Shown in pieces: positions 11,413 to 25,250 of a DNA stretch of 64,000 nt (its first letter is position 1; every line of letters starts with the position of its first letter). The stretch covers positions 186,001 through 250,000 of the forward strand of contig RCSZ01000025.1 of the NCBI GenBank assembly GCA_014898425.1, in the 5' to 3' direction. The position numbers and the translations under genes are program-made. The notes below the pieces were generated by a model. It saw nothing but the letters and a program-made list of their open reading frames with translations. It ran no database searches and had not been told where the DNA came from. The DNA comes from Botryotinia globosa. Lineage: Eukaryota; Ascomycota; Leotiomycetes; Helotiales; Sclerotiniaceae.

Positions 11413-11668
11413 TTTTATAGAGTATTTGGTGATTTGTTGATAAAATAATGAGATATATAAGAAATATTGTATTTATTATTTCAATTATTTATAGTATAGA
11501 AGATATAGGAATTTCTTTTTTTTTATTTTTGCAAAAATATAGGAATATTTTTAATTTTATTTTTATAATAATCAAAACTCACAAATAATATAACAAAGAA
11601 TTACTCTCTATTTTATAGAATATAAATAAATCATTTTTCGAAATACAAAATACAAAAGGGAGGCGTTT
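11413..11668 (-). mobile_element. Leader region of LTR family B between two LTRs
   Basis: This segment matches the sequence directly downstream of the 5' LTR in the two long copies of the same retroelement (22490-22747 minus, 36151-36360 plus). Here it sits between two same-orientation LTRs, so almost the whole interior is missing. There is no coding capacity. Confidence 0.55.
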
Positions 11669-11939
11669 TGTTAAGATTATAAAATTATAAGTTAGGTGAG
11701 ATTATATAATAGAAGATTTTCGAATTCTTTTTATATTACAAACTCTTTTATTTCAGAATATTCTATAGATTTTTTTTTTTAAAAATATTCTGAAGATCTA
11801 ATCTTTAGCTTTGAGCCTTTATATTGAAGTCAATCCATTTATTATAAATTGTATATTTTCAATAGTTTTAGAGAAGTAATGAAAAGTCTTATTTCAAAAT
11901 ATACCTAAAGTTGATTCATTGCTATTCTCTACTCTAACA
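11669..11939 (-). mobile_element. LTR of family B
   Basis: Complete 271-bp LTR in minus orientation, with ends TGTTAAG (plus sense) and CTCTAACA. It matches copies at 14832, 15919, 22748, 35896 and 49781 with mostly transition differences. No target duplication is visible because it abuts the leader region on its left. Confidence 0.6.
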
Positions 11940-12526
11940 CTATATAATATATGATATTTATTAAAATCAATTTATATATTCATCTTTTTATTCTTATATT
12001 TGAAAATACAGAATTTTGTTTTATATCTTTTTAATCTAATTTAAGTTTTAATTATATTATTGATTTCAGAATATATATTAATTTATTTACTTCATTCTTA
12101 TAAAATCAATATTCTTTTATTAATCGATTATATAATAATATATTTAAAGATAAAACTAAAAGATTTTTCAACTTTTTTTTTTTAAAAAAAACAACTACTT
12201 TTTCTTATTAATAACCTTTTATTATTTATTATCTTTAATTGAAGCTTGAAATTATAATTATTCAAAGCATTTAATATTTTAGAAATCAAATTAATATTAA
12301 TAAGAATCTCTCTATTATAAGAAAAAAGTCTCATTAGAATCAATTATATTTATATTCTCTAATTATGAAATAATTACTTCTTTTTCTGAAAACTATATTT
12401 ATATAATTCTAATATTTTTAACTTCTATAATAGAATCGATATTTGAAATATAAAATGGAATTAAGAATTTAATTTATAATAGTTAGCTTTTAGAAGAGAA
12501 AAGTTTAAAAAAACTATAAATATTAT
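11940..12526. other. AT-rich stretch without readable gene
   Basis: A/T-rich sequence with short homopolymer runs. I see no open frame with protein-like composition and no clear repeat boundary. Confidence 0.4.
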
Positions 12527-12804
12527 TAACAATCGGCTCTTATAAGCAGCCTCCTAGTTTCTAATTGGGAAAAACGATTATCTTTAGAAAGTAGTTGTTC
12601 TTGTCTGAAAAATATTTTATTATAGAAAAATAAATTATATTATTGAATTATTATAACTTTAGTAAATTCAATTATATTAACTTTATAATATCATTATACA
12701 AATTTAGTGAAATACTTATTAGAAAAAGTAAGGGAATAATTGTTTTCTAGAGATAATCGCTTTCACCGATTAAGAATTAGAAGCCTATTTAAAAGAACTA
12801 ACTA
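12527..12804. mobile_element. Decayed MITE, sibling of the clean copy at 53983
   Basis: The left end reads ATCGGCTCTTATAAGCAGCC and the right end is its decayed inverse near 12750-12804. Both match the 83-bp terminal inverted repeats of the copy at 53983-54366, with many C/T and G/A changes. The interior is A/T-rich and non-coding. Confidence 0.65.
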
Positions 12805-14831
12805 TTATAAATTTAAAAATCAACAATATCTCTTATATATATTTAAATCTTTAATTTAATATTTAATTTAATATTTAATTTGATGATTAATTTTCTCTGA
12901 TATAATTTGGTTTAACATTATTAGAATATATCTATTTCTGAAATATAAATTATTATCTAAAATTTATATATATAAATTTTTTAATTGTTTTTGAATTAGA
13001 TAATAGAAAATGATTTCATATTAAGAAATATAAAAATATTTCATTTATTCATTCAATAATAATATAATGAAATAATAATTATATAGATTCATTTTAAATA
13101 AAATTTATCTTATCAAAGAAATATATTTTATTAATTATCTATTTTTTTAATAACTTTATATATCTATCATTTCTTATATAGTTTATTTATATAATATATT
13201 TATAAAGATAATTCATTATATATTGTATATCAAGATATATTGTTTCTAGATATAAAAAACTTTTAGAATTCTAATAGCTTTTATTATATTTAGAAATCAA
13301 ATCAATTTTATAAATGAAAAATATTAATAATTACTTTTAAAATAAGAATAAGAGTTTTGAAATTAATATTTCTATTTGGATATATTTATAAAACATATTA
13401 TCAGTTTGATTGATTATTTATCTTCTAATCAATATTCTTAAAACTTATTAAAATAGTAATTTCTTTTTAAACTATATTAAATAATTCTTAAACAACTACT
13501 TACATTAAATGATATATAATAATATCAATAAATTTATAATCTATTAAGTCTATTGATTACTAATACTATAATAATCAAATAATAGATTAATATATTTTTA
13601 TTTTAAATATATATTTTTCTTTGAAATATTCTCTGAATCTATATTAATTATATTATACGAATGTATAATTTCAGAGATAATTAATTATATATCATCTAGA
13701 ATTGGCTTTTGATATAGAGGTTTAATTTAATTATTTAATAATGATAATAATATGAATTTTCTTTCTTAAGTAGTTTTATTGCCTCATACATATTATAGAT
13801 ATTATATTGTTTAGATTTATAATCATACACTACTACTCTTGAATAGTTATAGATTACTTTTAGATTTTGTTTTCTATATAATTTATTTATATGATATTTT
13901 TAAATTAATCTTTTATATAACATCTATTTTCATTTAATTTTATAATATATATTTAAGACGCTAATACTTTACAATTATTAATATAGTTTGAAAATCATTA
14001 TGAAAATGAGTTTAATAATTGATATAAAAAAAGAATTTACAATTAATTTTACTTTTATATATTTGTTTAATATTAATAATTATTTTATTAATAATTGAAA
14101 AATGATTTTAAGATTTGAAAGAAAGCTTTATAAATAAAAAGTAGTTTCTTTATTAAATAAAAATTGTTTATCTATAAAAGTAATAAGTTACTCTAAAAGT
14201 TTTTATCATATATATTATAATAGATTTTGAAATTTTCTTTAGATTTAATATAATTAATTTATATTGAATAATAATATAGCAAATCTGATTGTTGAGTTCG
14301 TTTTTTTTTATAAAATTTATAATTATATAATATTAATAAAGGAATATTATATAAGTTTCTTAAATATTACTTTTAACTACAAACAACTCAATTAGAATTT
14401 TAAATATTTACATTTAAATATTTACATTTAAATATTACCTGAATTTCTAATATTATATCTAGCTAAAATGATTATTACTGAAATTATTTATAATCTAATT
14501 GTTTATTCGAATAGTAATATATTGAGAATAAAGAAAGAATAATATAATCTATATAATATTAAATAATATTAAATATATATACAACTTCTATTAAGTTAAT
14601 AAATCTCTAGATTCTTTAATATATAGTTTTATAAAATTATAAAATAAAATTAATAATTAATAAAACTTGAAGATCTATTACATTAACTTCAAAATTTTAT
14701 TATAGTATTATAATAAATAATATTTGATAATAATTATATATCATACTATTTGAGTTATAAAATTTTCTTTCATCTTAAAAATTATTTTTTATATATTCTA
14801 TTTTTCTATTAATTCCAACTTTAAGTATATC
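12805..14831. other. AT-rich stretch without readable gene
   Basis: About 2 kb of A/T-rich DNA. A triplicated CATTTAAATATTTA motif near 14410-14440 is the only structure I noticed. No open frame has convincing composition. Confidence 0.4.
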
Positions 14832-15077
14832 TGTTAAGGTTACAAGGTTATAAGACACGTTAGGCCACATGGTGGGGGACCCTCGGGCCCACTTTATATC
14901 TCGAACCCCTTTCTTTTCCGAAATATTCTAAAAATCTAATCTTCTATCTCAAATTTTTGTATCAAAAACAACTTGCTATTTATAAATTGTACATTTTTTA
15001 TAATTTAGAAAAAGTAATGAAAAGTCTTTATATTACAATACATCTAAATTGATTTATTATTATTATTTATTCTAATA
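14832..15077 (-). mobile_element. LTR of family B
   Basis: Minus-oriented LTR of 246 bp with ends TGTTAAGGTTACAAGG and TATTCTAATA (plus sense). Its left 100 bases keep unusually high G+C (GGTGGGGGACCCTCGGGCCC region), so this copy was only partly mutated. The 5-bp flanks ATATC and TTTCT do not match, so it may be the remains of a larger insertion. Confidence 0.6.
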
Positions 15078-15918
15078 TTTCTTTTTATTTCTTTTTTAAA
15101 ATAATTTATTAACTTTTAATCTTTATTTTTCAATCAATTATTAATATTATTATAGTTTTTATAAAAAGAATTTTTGGTGATATTATAGATATAGAATTAC
15201 ATAATATAATTTGTTTTAATTAGATAGAGATATTAATCAATTTTTGTAAGATATTAATATCGATATATAGGTAATCCTATTATAATTATTCAATAAAAAA
15301 GATATAATATTAGTTTAACAATTTCAAGAAATATGAAAGGATATAATAATTATAAAAAAGACTTATAAAGTGATTATAGATAGGATTCTGTATATATTTA
15401 TTCTAATCGATTGTAATAATTCTGTATTTATATTGAATATAATTTATCAGAATTCTATTTCTGATTTAAAAAAACCTTTGAAATTATAAAGATTGAATTA
15501 AAATAAAGGAAAAGATATTAAAAATATAAAAGATTCTTTTTCTAAACAGAGGTTATATTTCGATTCGATGAAAGATATTACTTCTCAATCGATAAAAAGA
15601 AAATATATTATATTATTTAATATTTCGAAAAACAATCTTTGATATTATAATATTATTATAAAAATAAATATATTAATAAATAAATAAATAAGCTGAGAAA
15701 GTTTCAAAGAATATATATATGATATAATTATAAATAAAGAATCTTGGTAGCAATTATTAATTCAGAAAATAATATATAAAACAAAAAAGAGTAAAATAAT
15801 AAATGTCTTTATAATTTATTTAAAAAAAACTAAGAGAAAATATTAAATCGAAAATAAATAATATTTAAAAATAAAGATTCTTAAAAGGTTTTATATTTAG
15901 AATAATTAAAAGAATAAT
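15078..15918. other. AT-rich stretch between two family B LTRs
   Basis: No readable gene. It lies between a minus-oriented and a plus-oriented family B LTR and could be retroelement interior, but I could align it with nothing else in the window. Confidence 0.35.
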
Positions 15919-16191
15919 TGTTAGAGTAGATAATAGCAATGAATCAATTTAGATATATTTTTACACAAAGATTTTTCATTACTTCTTTTAAACTATAAAA
16001 AACATACAATTTATAAAAAGCGGGTTGACTTCGATACAAGGGCTCAAAATAAGAAATTAGATCTTCGGAATATTCGGAAAAGAAAGAGGTCCACAGAATA
16101 TTCGGAAAAGAAAGGAATCCGCGATACGAAATAAGCCCAAGTGTTTTCCATTATATAGCCTCATATGATTTATAACCTTGTAACCTTGACA
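15919..16191 (+). mobile_element. Solo LTR of family B with target duplication
   Basis: A 273-bp LTR from TGTTAGAGTAGATAATAG to CCTTGACA, flanked by a perfect 5-bp duplication ATAAT (15914-15918 and 16192-16196). TG...CA ends plus a 5-bp duplication around a single LTR identify a solo LTR left by LTR-LTR recombination. A CTATAAAAAAC stretch could be its TATA box. It is one of the best-preserved family copies. Confidence 0.8.
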
Positions 16192-19100
16192 ATAATAGAA
16201 TCCTTATAATAATCCAAATCGGATAATAAGTTTATAAAACAAATCTATAAATTAAAAAATATAAATAAATTATATTAAAAAAAAATACAGAGAAATTACA
16301 ATATATTTAAAAATATAATCAAGTATTAATTCGAAATAAAAAAATTATAAATATTTTTATTAAAAAACTAATAGATCTATAATTATGAATAATAAAATCT
16401 GAGAATCAAACTAATTATTATAATATATTTCAAATAAGATTAATAAACATTTCACTAATTTATTATATACAAATTGTATTTAGAGTTTTTATTATTTCTA
16501 ATATCAATAGAAAAAACATTATACTATTAATTACTAGAATTCTTTAGTATATAGATATTATAATAATAAGTATAGAAAAACTAAATATTCAAATGATAAT
16601 AATCCTTTTAAATCTATTTATACAGGAGACATTTAGATCTAATTATAATAATAAATATTCTATTAGTATTAAATTTATAATAGAAAGAACAAATAATATT
16701 TGTAATTATAATTATCTTTAATATAAGATATAAATCAATAATACTTTAATACTTTATTGATTTAGGAATATAAGCTAATATCATTTAATAAAACAAGTTT
16801 ATTAAATAAAATTAGAAATCTTTTAAAAAAGAAACCCTATTTATATCTACTAATAATATTATATATAATATTAATATTATATAAAAATTATTTATTCTTT
16901 ATTGAAATAAAAGATATTTAAAAAAAATAAAGAAAATATATTTATAACTTTATATTAATGATATTAAATTTATTCTATATAAATATAATTCTAGATCTTC
17001 TATGATTATAAAGAATTAATCTTAATATCGATTGGAAATCGATATCAATTCAATATTACCCCAGAATTAATAATCTAAAGATAATTCCAATAAAAGAGTT
17101 TTATAAAGAAATAAAGAATAGATTTCAAATTTTTATAATATCTTTGGAAAACAAAAGGATATATCAAAAGAAAAAAGATAGTTGTTTAGTATTTAAACTT
17201 ATTCTATTTATTATTTCTAAAGAATTTAAAGATTATGAAAAACCTTTTTAAAAAAATAAAAATAATCTTTTATTCAATTATTATTTAATAGAATATTATA
17301 TTAATCTTGAATCTAATTTCATATTGCTTTGAAATTCAATTTATACTTTATTAGAATAAGAATTAATAAGATTATAAGAATATCTAGATAAATATTAAAA
17401 GAAAAAATGAATAAAGTAATCTATTAATTCTATAAAAACTCTAATTAAATTTATTTTTAAAAAAGCAGAAGATTATTAATTATATATCAAGTATAAAAGA
17501 TTAAATCGGGTTACAAAAAAGAATAGAATCCTTTTCTTTTTTATTAACAAATTCTTAAATCACTTTTAATAAAGTGTTATATTCATTAAATTAGATTTGA
17601 GTGATATATATTATTATATTTATATCTAAATAGAAAACAAATAAAAGATAGTGTTTTATATATAATATAATTAATATAAATATAAAACAATATTTTTCGA
17701 TTTAGTTAATACTTTAATTTTATTTCAGATATATATAAATCAAATATTAATAAATCTAATAAATAATATCTATATAATATACTTTAACAATATTCTTATA
17801 TATTTTAAAAATTAAATTATATATATGATAAATATTTGAAAAATTTATATAATTTATTGAATATAATCTTTATACAAAATTAAAGAAATATATCTTTTAT
17901 ATTAATAAAATCGAATTCTTAGACTTTATTGTTTTAGTTGTAAATATAATAATAGAATCTAATTAAATTCAGATTATTATAGAATAATCTATATCAGATA
18001 GTTTAAAAGATATATAAATATTCCTTAGTTTTATCAACTTTTATTATCAATTTATTAGAATTTATTCGATTATAATTTATAATATTATTATATTAATAAA
18101 AGATATTTATAAAGAAAAAATAATAATAAAATTTAAATAAATAAAAAAGTTCAAAAAGTATTCGAAGTATTGAAAAAGTTTTTTATTTCAATATTTATTC
18201 TTTGATACTTTGATCTACTACTCTATATAATATTCGAAATTAATATATTGATATCTATATTAGATTATATATTATTCTAATTATTTCTTAAAGGAATTAT
18301 AGAAATATTAATTCAATAATAATATTCTATTGTATTTAATCTGAAAAAACTAATTTCAATAGAATAATAATATTTCATTTATAATCAAGAATTACTAATT
18401 ATATATATTATTTTTGTAAAGTAATATTATTATATAATAGATAGTCGATATATTATTATAATTATATTGGATCATAATATATTTTAATATTTTATAATAA
18501 AAAAAAGTCTGAATCATTGATAAATTAAATAAACTGAAGTTTTAATATTATATAATTTCGAAACAAAATATAAAATAAAGAAAATTAAATCTTATAAATA
18601 AATTATTATATTATTTAGATTATATAATAAATATAAAAGGTATTCATAATATATTATTCATATTTCAAAATAGATTGATGAATAAATTAATAATAATAAT
18701 AATAAAGGATTCAAAATATATTTATTAAAAAGATAAAATCTTTCTATAATATTATAAGTTTTTTATAAAAAGAAAAATATAGTTTGTTATATTATAAACA
18801 ATTAGATTTATTAATTGAAATTAATTACAAATAATTAATATTTATTAAAGAATTTATATTTTTTAAAAAAAACGAATTAATATTTAAATTAATATTTAAA
18901 ATAATGAGATTTGTTTTATTATAATTTTAATAAAATAATGACTTTATAAAAAATAAAGAATATTTAAATTGAAAATTATATTTTGCCAAAACTGCCCCAT
19001 CCCGACAAAAAGATACTAATGAGGCTTTCATATACAATAAAAATATCTATATACTACCAAATTCCACTTCGAAAATAGAAATTCTAAAAGTTTATTATAA

Positions 19101-19259
19101 TATTCTTATAAATGAATATTGGGGTATTATAAAGATACTTGAAATTTTAAGATCAAAATATTTCTAATTTTTAATAAAAAAAGATATCAAAAGTTATATT
19201 TAGATATATATAATATACTAATAAATTGTTATCAAAAAGCACAAATTATATAATAAATC
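16192..19259. other. AT-rich stretch, probably decayed transposon DNA
   Basis: About 3 kb with no readable frame. Near 18985-19008 a less AT-rich relic reads TGTCGGGATGGGGCAG on the minus strand, similar to the start of the copia-like LTRs at 41449 and 47565. It may be a fragment of a related LTR. The rest shows no structure I can support. Confidence 0.4.
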
Positions 19260-20807
19260 ACAAACCCTTTTTATATTTTTTATATTTTGAAAAAAAACTA
19301 TAAATTTTATTACAGATTTATTTCTATTTAAATTAAACAAATATATTTATAATATAATTCTGACAATTACAAATAGATTTATAAAGCTTATTCAATATAC
19401 TTTTATAATCAAATTAATTATATTCTTAGAATTAATACAAATATTTATATAAGGTATATTCGAAGATTTCGAAGTGTTGAAAAATATTATTTTAAATAAA
19501 GGATTATAATTCATAAGCAAATTCTAAAATATTTTCCTGATTTATTTCAAGATATAATATAAACTTTTAATAATATTCTATTTGCAAATCAATAAATGAA
19601 TAAAAAAGCAGAATCAGAATTTAATTTATTATATTAATTATTATAAAAATTATTATTAAAACAATTGAATATTATTATTATTATTTATAAAACTTATATA
19701 TAATATAATATAATAAAATATTATAAATATTATCTTTTTTCAAATAATATATAGATTTCTATCTATTTTTAGTTATATCAATAAGAATATTGATATTATA
19801 GAGAGAATATTAATTATATACAAATAAATTATTTTATTTAATAATAAAAAATGGAATTCAAAGAATTATAATAAGTAGTTATCAATTGAAAGATAAATAA
19901 AACAAAAAATAAAATCATTTATTTATATAATATTGAAAACAAAGTAATATTGAATATTTGGAATATCAAATAATTTCGATCAAAAAAGAAGTTTTCAAAT
20001 AAATTTATAAACTTTTTTCAATAATAAATATAAAAACTAATAATCAAATATATAAATTTAAGTTATTACCAATTTATAGAATTTATAGAATTTACAATAT
20101 TTTCTATATCTTTTTATTAGAATTATAATATAAATAATTAGGTATTACGAATCTATTATTATTAAAAGAAATAGATAATTATTTTAAATATAAAATAAAG
20201 CAAATCATAATATATATAAAAAAGAGAAGAGGTTTTTAATATTTGATTTAATAAAAAGGTTATTGGTTAATAAAAGATATATGAAAAGTTTTTTATAATT
20301 TTAATAATATAAAAAGAGTGTTAAAAAATATAATAGAAAAGAAAAATTGTTAATACAGAATTCGAAAAAAAGAGAAACTATAATATCATAGAATCTCATT
20401 AAATATTTGATAGCAAACTATTCTTTTTATAAAGCTATATTTATTTCTTTTTTTTAATAATTTTCTATTTTAATAAAAGTAGGGATAGAATTCCTTAGTT
20501 ATTAGTATACTATATATTATCATTAATTATATAAATTTTTATCAATATATTTCTAAGTCTTATATATTAATTTATAAATTTCAGAATCAATATTAATCAA
20601 ATCTTCATTAGAATTAGATTTATGGAATTGTTGCTAAATTTTCTATAATATTTTATTTCTTGGAAGAGTTTATTTTTGATGATTGGAAGAATAATATTAC
20701 AGTTATTATTATATTGATATAACAAAAGAATTCTATAATAGAATTAAATTCTCAATATTTTTTTAAAAAAAATTCTTTAAAAAAACATTTTAAATCTATA
20801 GTACCTA

Positions 20808-21031
<224 letters not shown>

Positions 21032-21559
21032 TTGGAAATTCCCTTTTTTCAATAATATTACTATTACATTGATTTATTAACAATCGAGTAACTATAGTCT
21101 ATAGTCTTTTGAATTAATAATTATAATTCTTATTATTTTAATACAACTTTTCAGAAAAATTCATTTAATTATTAGATCCTTTTATATAAATCTTTCGATT
21201 GTAATCTAGGGTTTTCAAATCAAAAAAGAAATTTTTAATAAAACTTAGAATATAAAAATTAAATACTAATACATCTCTGGAAACAAATAATAAAATTTTG
21301 TATTAAATAGTTTAAAAAGTTTTACAAATAGAAGGAAAAATAAAAGAAATAGGATAATAAAGTGTAATTAATAAATCAATAATAGTTTTGTATTATATTA
21401 TATATAGTATATTATAAGTATTACTCTAATAATAATTATATATAATGAAATAATAAAGATTTAATAAAAAACTTTAATATTTTTATTATTTATTTTCTTA
21501 TTTTCATTATAATATTTATTATTATTTGGTTTAAAAAGAAAAAGAGATTCTTTAAAAAA

Positions 21560-21898
21560 TTAAATTCTACATTTTTTGTATATTATAAAATTCATATAAG
21601 AAAAAGAAACATTTAGTATTTTATTAATAATCCGATAAGAAATAAGATTTTTCAAATCTATTAGTATTGAAAGTATATTAGATCCTATAGGTATAAATAT
21701 AAAAGATATAGAAATTATAAATATTATAAATATAAAGATTGGGGGCGATATAATTGGAATATCTATAAGAATTATATAAAAATATATTATAAAAATCAGA
21801 AATTCACTTTCATAATTCAAATCAATTAAAGAAATAAGATTTATAATAGAATTTAATATACTAATATTTAAAGGAAATAGAATGTTTTGTAATTTCAA
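21560..21898 (-). pseudogene. Gag-region relic of retroelement copy A
   Basis: A 112-codon open frame, strongly Ile/Ser/Phe-rich through mutation. It aligns with the frame at 37000-37239 in copy B: both share Leu-Asn-Ser-Ile, Asn-Leu-Ile-Ser-Leu-Ile-Asp and Ile-Leu-Ile-Asp-Ile in the same order. Position, about 850-1100 bp after the 5' LTR, fits gag or the start of a gag-pol frame. The present residues are not the original ones, since RIP converts many codons toward Ile, Asn and Lys. No zinc knuckle or catalytic motif is visible. Confidence 0.4.
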
Positions 21899-22747
21899 TA
21901 TGTTAATAAAATATACTTAAAATCTAAATGATAGAAAACTAATTATAAATCGATAAAAATCTATAAATATTTATTTAATTATTAAATCGATTTAATCTAT
22001 TAATTATCAAAAGACATAGTTTCTTTATTAATTAAAGCTTATAGGTATCTCTTTGCTTGATCTTTTTATATAAAAAAGCTTTTATACTTTTTATATATTA
22101 TTCCTTTTATTAGATTATAGTTTTATTATTTACAATCTTTATAGTATTGTTTATTAGAATTGTATTATAATATATATAAATCTAATATATAAGATTGATA
22201 TTAGAAATATATCAAATAAATATTAAAATGTAGATTTTTTGTAAATAATAGTAATAATTATAGAGGATATAAAAGTCATTTTTAAAGTGATAAAAATCAT
22301 TAATAAAAATATTAGTAATATATTTAAAATAATAAAGACAAATAGGGATAATTAATTTTAATAAATGAATAATAGAATATAATATAATAAATAGAATATT
22401 ATCAAATTGAAAAGTAGTTATAATAAAATGAATATTAATTAAATAAAAATATACTATTCAAATAATTATATCTTTTGAAAAAAAGAATTAGTTTTATAGA
22501 GAATTCAATAATTTATTAATAAAATAATAAAATATATGAAAAATATTATCATTCACTTTTTCAATTATTTATAATATAAAGATATTGAAATTTATTTTAT
22601 TTTTTATTTCACAAAAATATAGAAAATTCTTCAATTTCATTTTATAATAAACTGAATTCATTAGTAGTATAATAAAAGATTATCTTAAATTCTTTAGAAT
22701 ATCAACAAATCATTTCTTAGAATATAAAATACAAAAAAGAAAAGTTT

Positions 22748-22993
22748 TGTTGAAATCATAAGATTATAAGGTATATAAGGCTATATGATAAGGAACTTTT
22801 AAATCTATTTCATATTTCAAATCTTTTTCTTTTTTGAAATATTTTAAAAATCTGATTTCTTATTATAGGCCTCTATATTAAAAACAATTTGCTGTTTATA
22901 AATTATAAATTTTTTATAATTTAGAAGAAGTAATGAAAAGTCTTTGTGCTATAATATACTTAAGTTGATTCATTGCTATTATTTACTCTAATA
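22748..22993 (-). mobile_element. 5' LTR of retroelement copy A (family B)
   Basis: In plus sense it starts TGTTGAAATCATAAG and ends TACTCTAATA. It matches the other family B LTRs and is directly continued on its left by leader sequence shared with 36151-36360 and 11413-11668. Target duplication not visible. Confidence 0.6.
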
Positions 22994-23267
22994 ATACCAA
23001 GCATATTAAATAATATCTACTTAAAATAAAATTATCAAATTTATTATTTGTTTTTTGTTATATTAATTTTTATATAAAATAATTGATTTAAAGAATTTTA
23101 TATAGAAACATTATATAAATTAATATAAAGAATATCAAAAATCATTTAGAAAGAATTATTGATATTTATTATTATAGTTTTATAAGTTAGAATTTATAAT
23201 TATCAATGAAAATTTAATAAAGCTTTATATTTACTATAAAATGATTCTTAAAATCTATTTTCAATTA

Positions 23268-23439
23268 TGTTGGATTGACTTAGTAAGGGGTTGTATTGGG
23301 TTCAATAGTATTATAATTCATATCTGCCCCCTTCATATAAAGGGAGCATTGCTAAGCTATATACGCGTTTTACTCTATATTCACACTTCGTGCGTAAGTG
23401 GGGGAGAACGTGACACGTTCTCAGTCACGTGTTCCAACG
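23268..23439. mobile_element. Solo LTR with AATTA target duplication
   Basis: A sharply bounded 172-bp block with far more G and C than the flanks. It begins TGTTGGATTGAC, ends GTGTTCCAACG and is flanked on both sides by AATTA (23263-23267 and 23440-23444). Inverted TGTTGGA/TCCAAC ends and a 5-bp duplication are typical of LTRs, often copia-type. It shows little sign of RIP, so it is either recent or too short to be targeted. The open frame running across it is incidental. Confidence 0.75.
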
Positions 23440-23444
23440 AATTA

Positions 23445-24345
23445 AAAGATTTAATATTATTATTAATAGAATATAAACTCACTAAGAAATTCAATATTAG
23501 ATTGACTGATACTATATAAAATTGAAAATATAAATACTGTATAAAATTTACACTTAATTTTTCATTCTTTTGAAAATAATTCTGTTATGAAAAATATAGA
23601 TTAATTAAAAGATATAATATCTACTATATTTTATATACTTTTTTTCAACTTAATTTAGAAAGGGATTCAAAGAATTCGTAATTTAAAATTAAATATTATA
23701 ATTATTGAAAGAATTCTAGTTTAATATAATATAATTAATTAAAATATCAAAAGGGGTCTAAATTTCTACAATATATAATTAAAAAATAAGTTGAATATAT
23801 AAGTTTTCAAAAAGAAATAATAAAAATACAAATATCAATATTCTATTTAAAAGGCTTATTTAAATATTAAAAGAAAAGTGAAAACTAAAATGATATATTA
23901 TAATCTCTATATCTAAAATGATAATAAAAAAATTGAAAAACATTTTTAGATAAAGTTTATTTTATATTCTTTGACTCTCGAAAATGATTTATTTATAATA
24001 ATCAATATATTTATATAATAATATTAAATTTATTGACATTCTTATGATTTGATTTAATCTATATAGTATTCTGAAAAATTAAATGTTTGATTAGTAATAT
24101 TATTTTATTATAGTTTCTAAGCAAAGTTTCTTTAAAATAAAGTTTTAATCAAATTTTAAAAATTAATAAATTTGAATATAATATTATACTTTTCTATTAT
24201 ATTATCGCTTGAATTTATATCAATCATAATAATATTTATTGATATTTAGTAGGTTAATATAAGATTAACTTTAGAAAGCTTTTGAAAGATATAAGAATAT
24301 ATTGAACTATGAATTTAAGATAACATTATAAAGAATGAATTATAT
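23445..24345. other. AT-rich stretch without readable gene
   Basis: A/T-rich sequence between a solo LTR and a GC-rich relic. No convincing open frame or repeat boundary was seen. Confidence 0.4.
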
Positions 24346-24380
24346 ATACCAGGGGCCTGCGAGCCCCCGGACCCCTTGCT
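24346..24380. repeat. GC-rich relic, possible transposon end
   Basis: A short block containing AGGGGCCTGCGAGCCCCCGG, an imperfect palindrome in an otherwise A/T sequence. GC-rich palindromic termini of this kind occur at DNA transposon ends, but I found no partner end. Confidence 0.3.
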
Positions 24381-24495
24381 TTTTGAGAAAGTATTATATA
24401 ATTATATTTATTATTATAAAAATCTAAAAAAGAAATTTTATTGAAAGCTTGCAGGCGAAGTCAGTTTATCTTTTTTTATTCAGATTTTTTAATTT

Positions 24496-24575
24496 TATTC
24501 ATATTTTTCATTTTTATTCATATTTTTCATTTTTATTTATATTTTTCATTTTTATTCATATTTATTCATATTTTA
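24496..24575. repeat. 19-bp tandem repeat
   Basis: About four copies of TTCATATTTTTCATTTTTA. The overlapping plus-strand open frame (24449-24700), rich in Phe, His and Ile, is a consequence of the repeat and I do not call it a gene. Confidence 0.75.
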
Positions 24576-24727
24576 ATGAATCACTTCACTTCGAATCATT
24601 AATTATATCACTGAATCACAAAAGCTATAATATTAAAATAATTTTTATTAATTTTAAGCTCACTACATTCAATATAATCCTCTTCCAATTGATTATATAA
24701 ACTTCAATTATATCTATACTAATTAAA

Positions 24728-25100
24728 CTTTAACCTTCCGAAAAACCCTTAGTTTTGAAGCTAGCAATATAAAAAATATATCATTTGAAAACCCTTAACT
24801 TCTTATAAATAATTACTACTTTTCTTTTTTTTCATTCAATTTATATTAGCTTGAATAAACTAATTTAAACGATTTCATTAAAAAAACCTAGAATTTTATA
24901 CTACAAAATTTATATTACTTTAATTTTAATCCTTTAAAAAACCTTTAGTTTTGAAACTAGTATTATAAAAATTATATTATTTAAAACCTCTTAGCTTTAT
25001 ATATAAAGTTACTACTTTTCCTTTCTTTTTATTCAATTCGTTTTAATTGAAATAAACTAATCTATATAATTTTATTGAAAAAACCTAAGGATTTGTGCTA
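24728..25100. repeat. Tandem duplication of a unit of about 190 bp
   Basis: Two adjacent units, about 24728-24905 and 24920-25100, share the order CCTTNNGAAAAACC-TTAGTTTTGAA, then TTACTACTTTTC, then ATTCAATT, then AATAAACTAAT, then AAAAAACCTA. Differences are mainly transitions. There is no coding capacity; this may be a subterminal repeat of an LTR or DNA element. Confidence 0.6.
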
Positions 25101-25250
25101 TGGTTACAATGCTAAGGAAGTCAAGCCAATCAGATCGCTTGAATCGGGTCTCACTAAGCGAGAGCTCTCTTTTTTCGTATGTATATAGTACTAATACCTC
25201 GCGGGCGATAAGAATATTAAGGAGGTAAACCTCCAATAAAAACTAGAAAG
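25101..25250. repeat. GC-normal relic, LTR-like
   Basis: A 150-bp block of ordinary composition (GGTTACAATGCTAAGG through GGAGGTAAACCTCC) directly after the 190-bp tandem units. It ends with the small palindrome GGAGGTAAACCTCC. It resembles an unmutated piece of an LTR, but I see neither clear ends nor a second copy. Confidence 0.35.

Noticed and set aside
23241..23519. A 92-codon plus-strand gene
   Set aside because: It runs across a solo LTR with exact TG ends and AATTA duplication and includes host DNA on both sides, so the frame is incidental.
24449..24700. Phe/His-rich 83-codon gene
   Set aside because: It is generated by a 19-bp tandem repeat.
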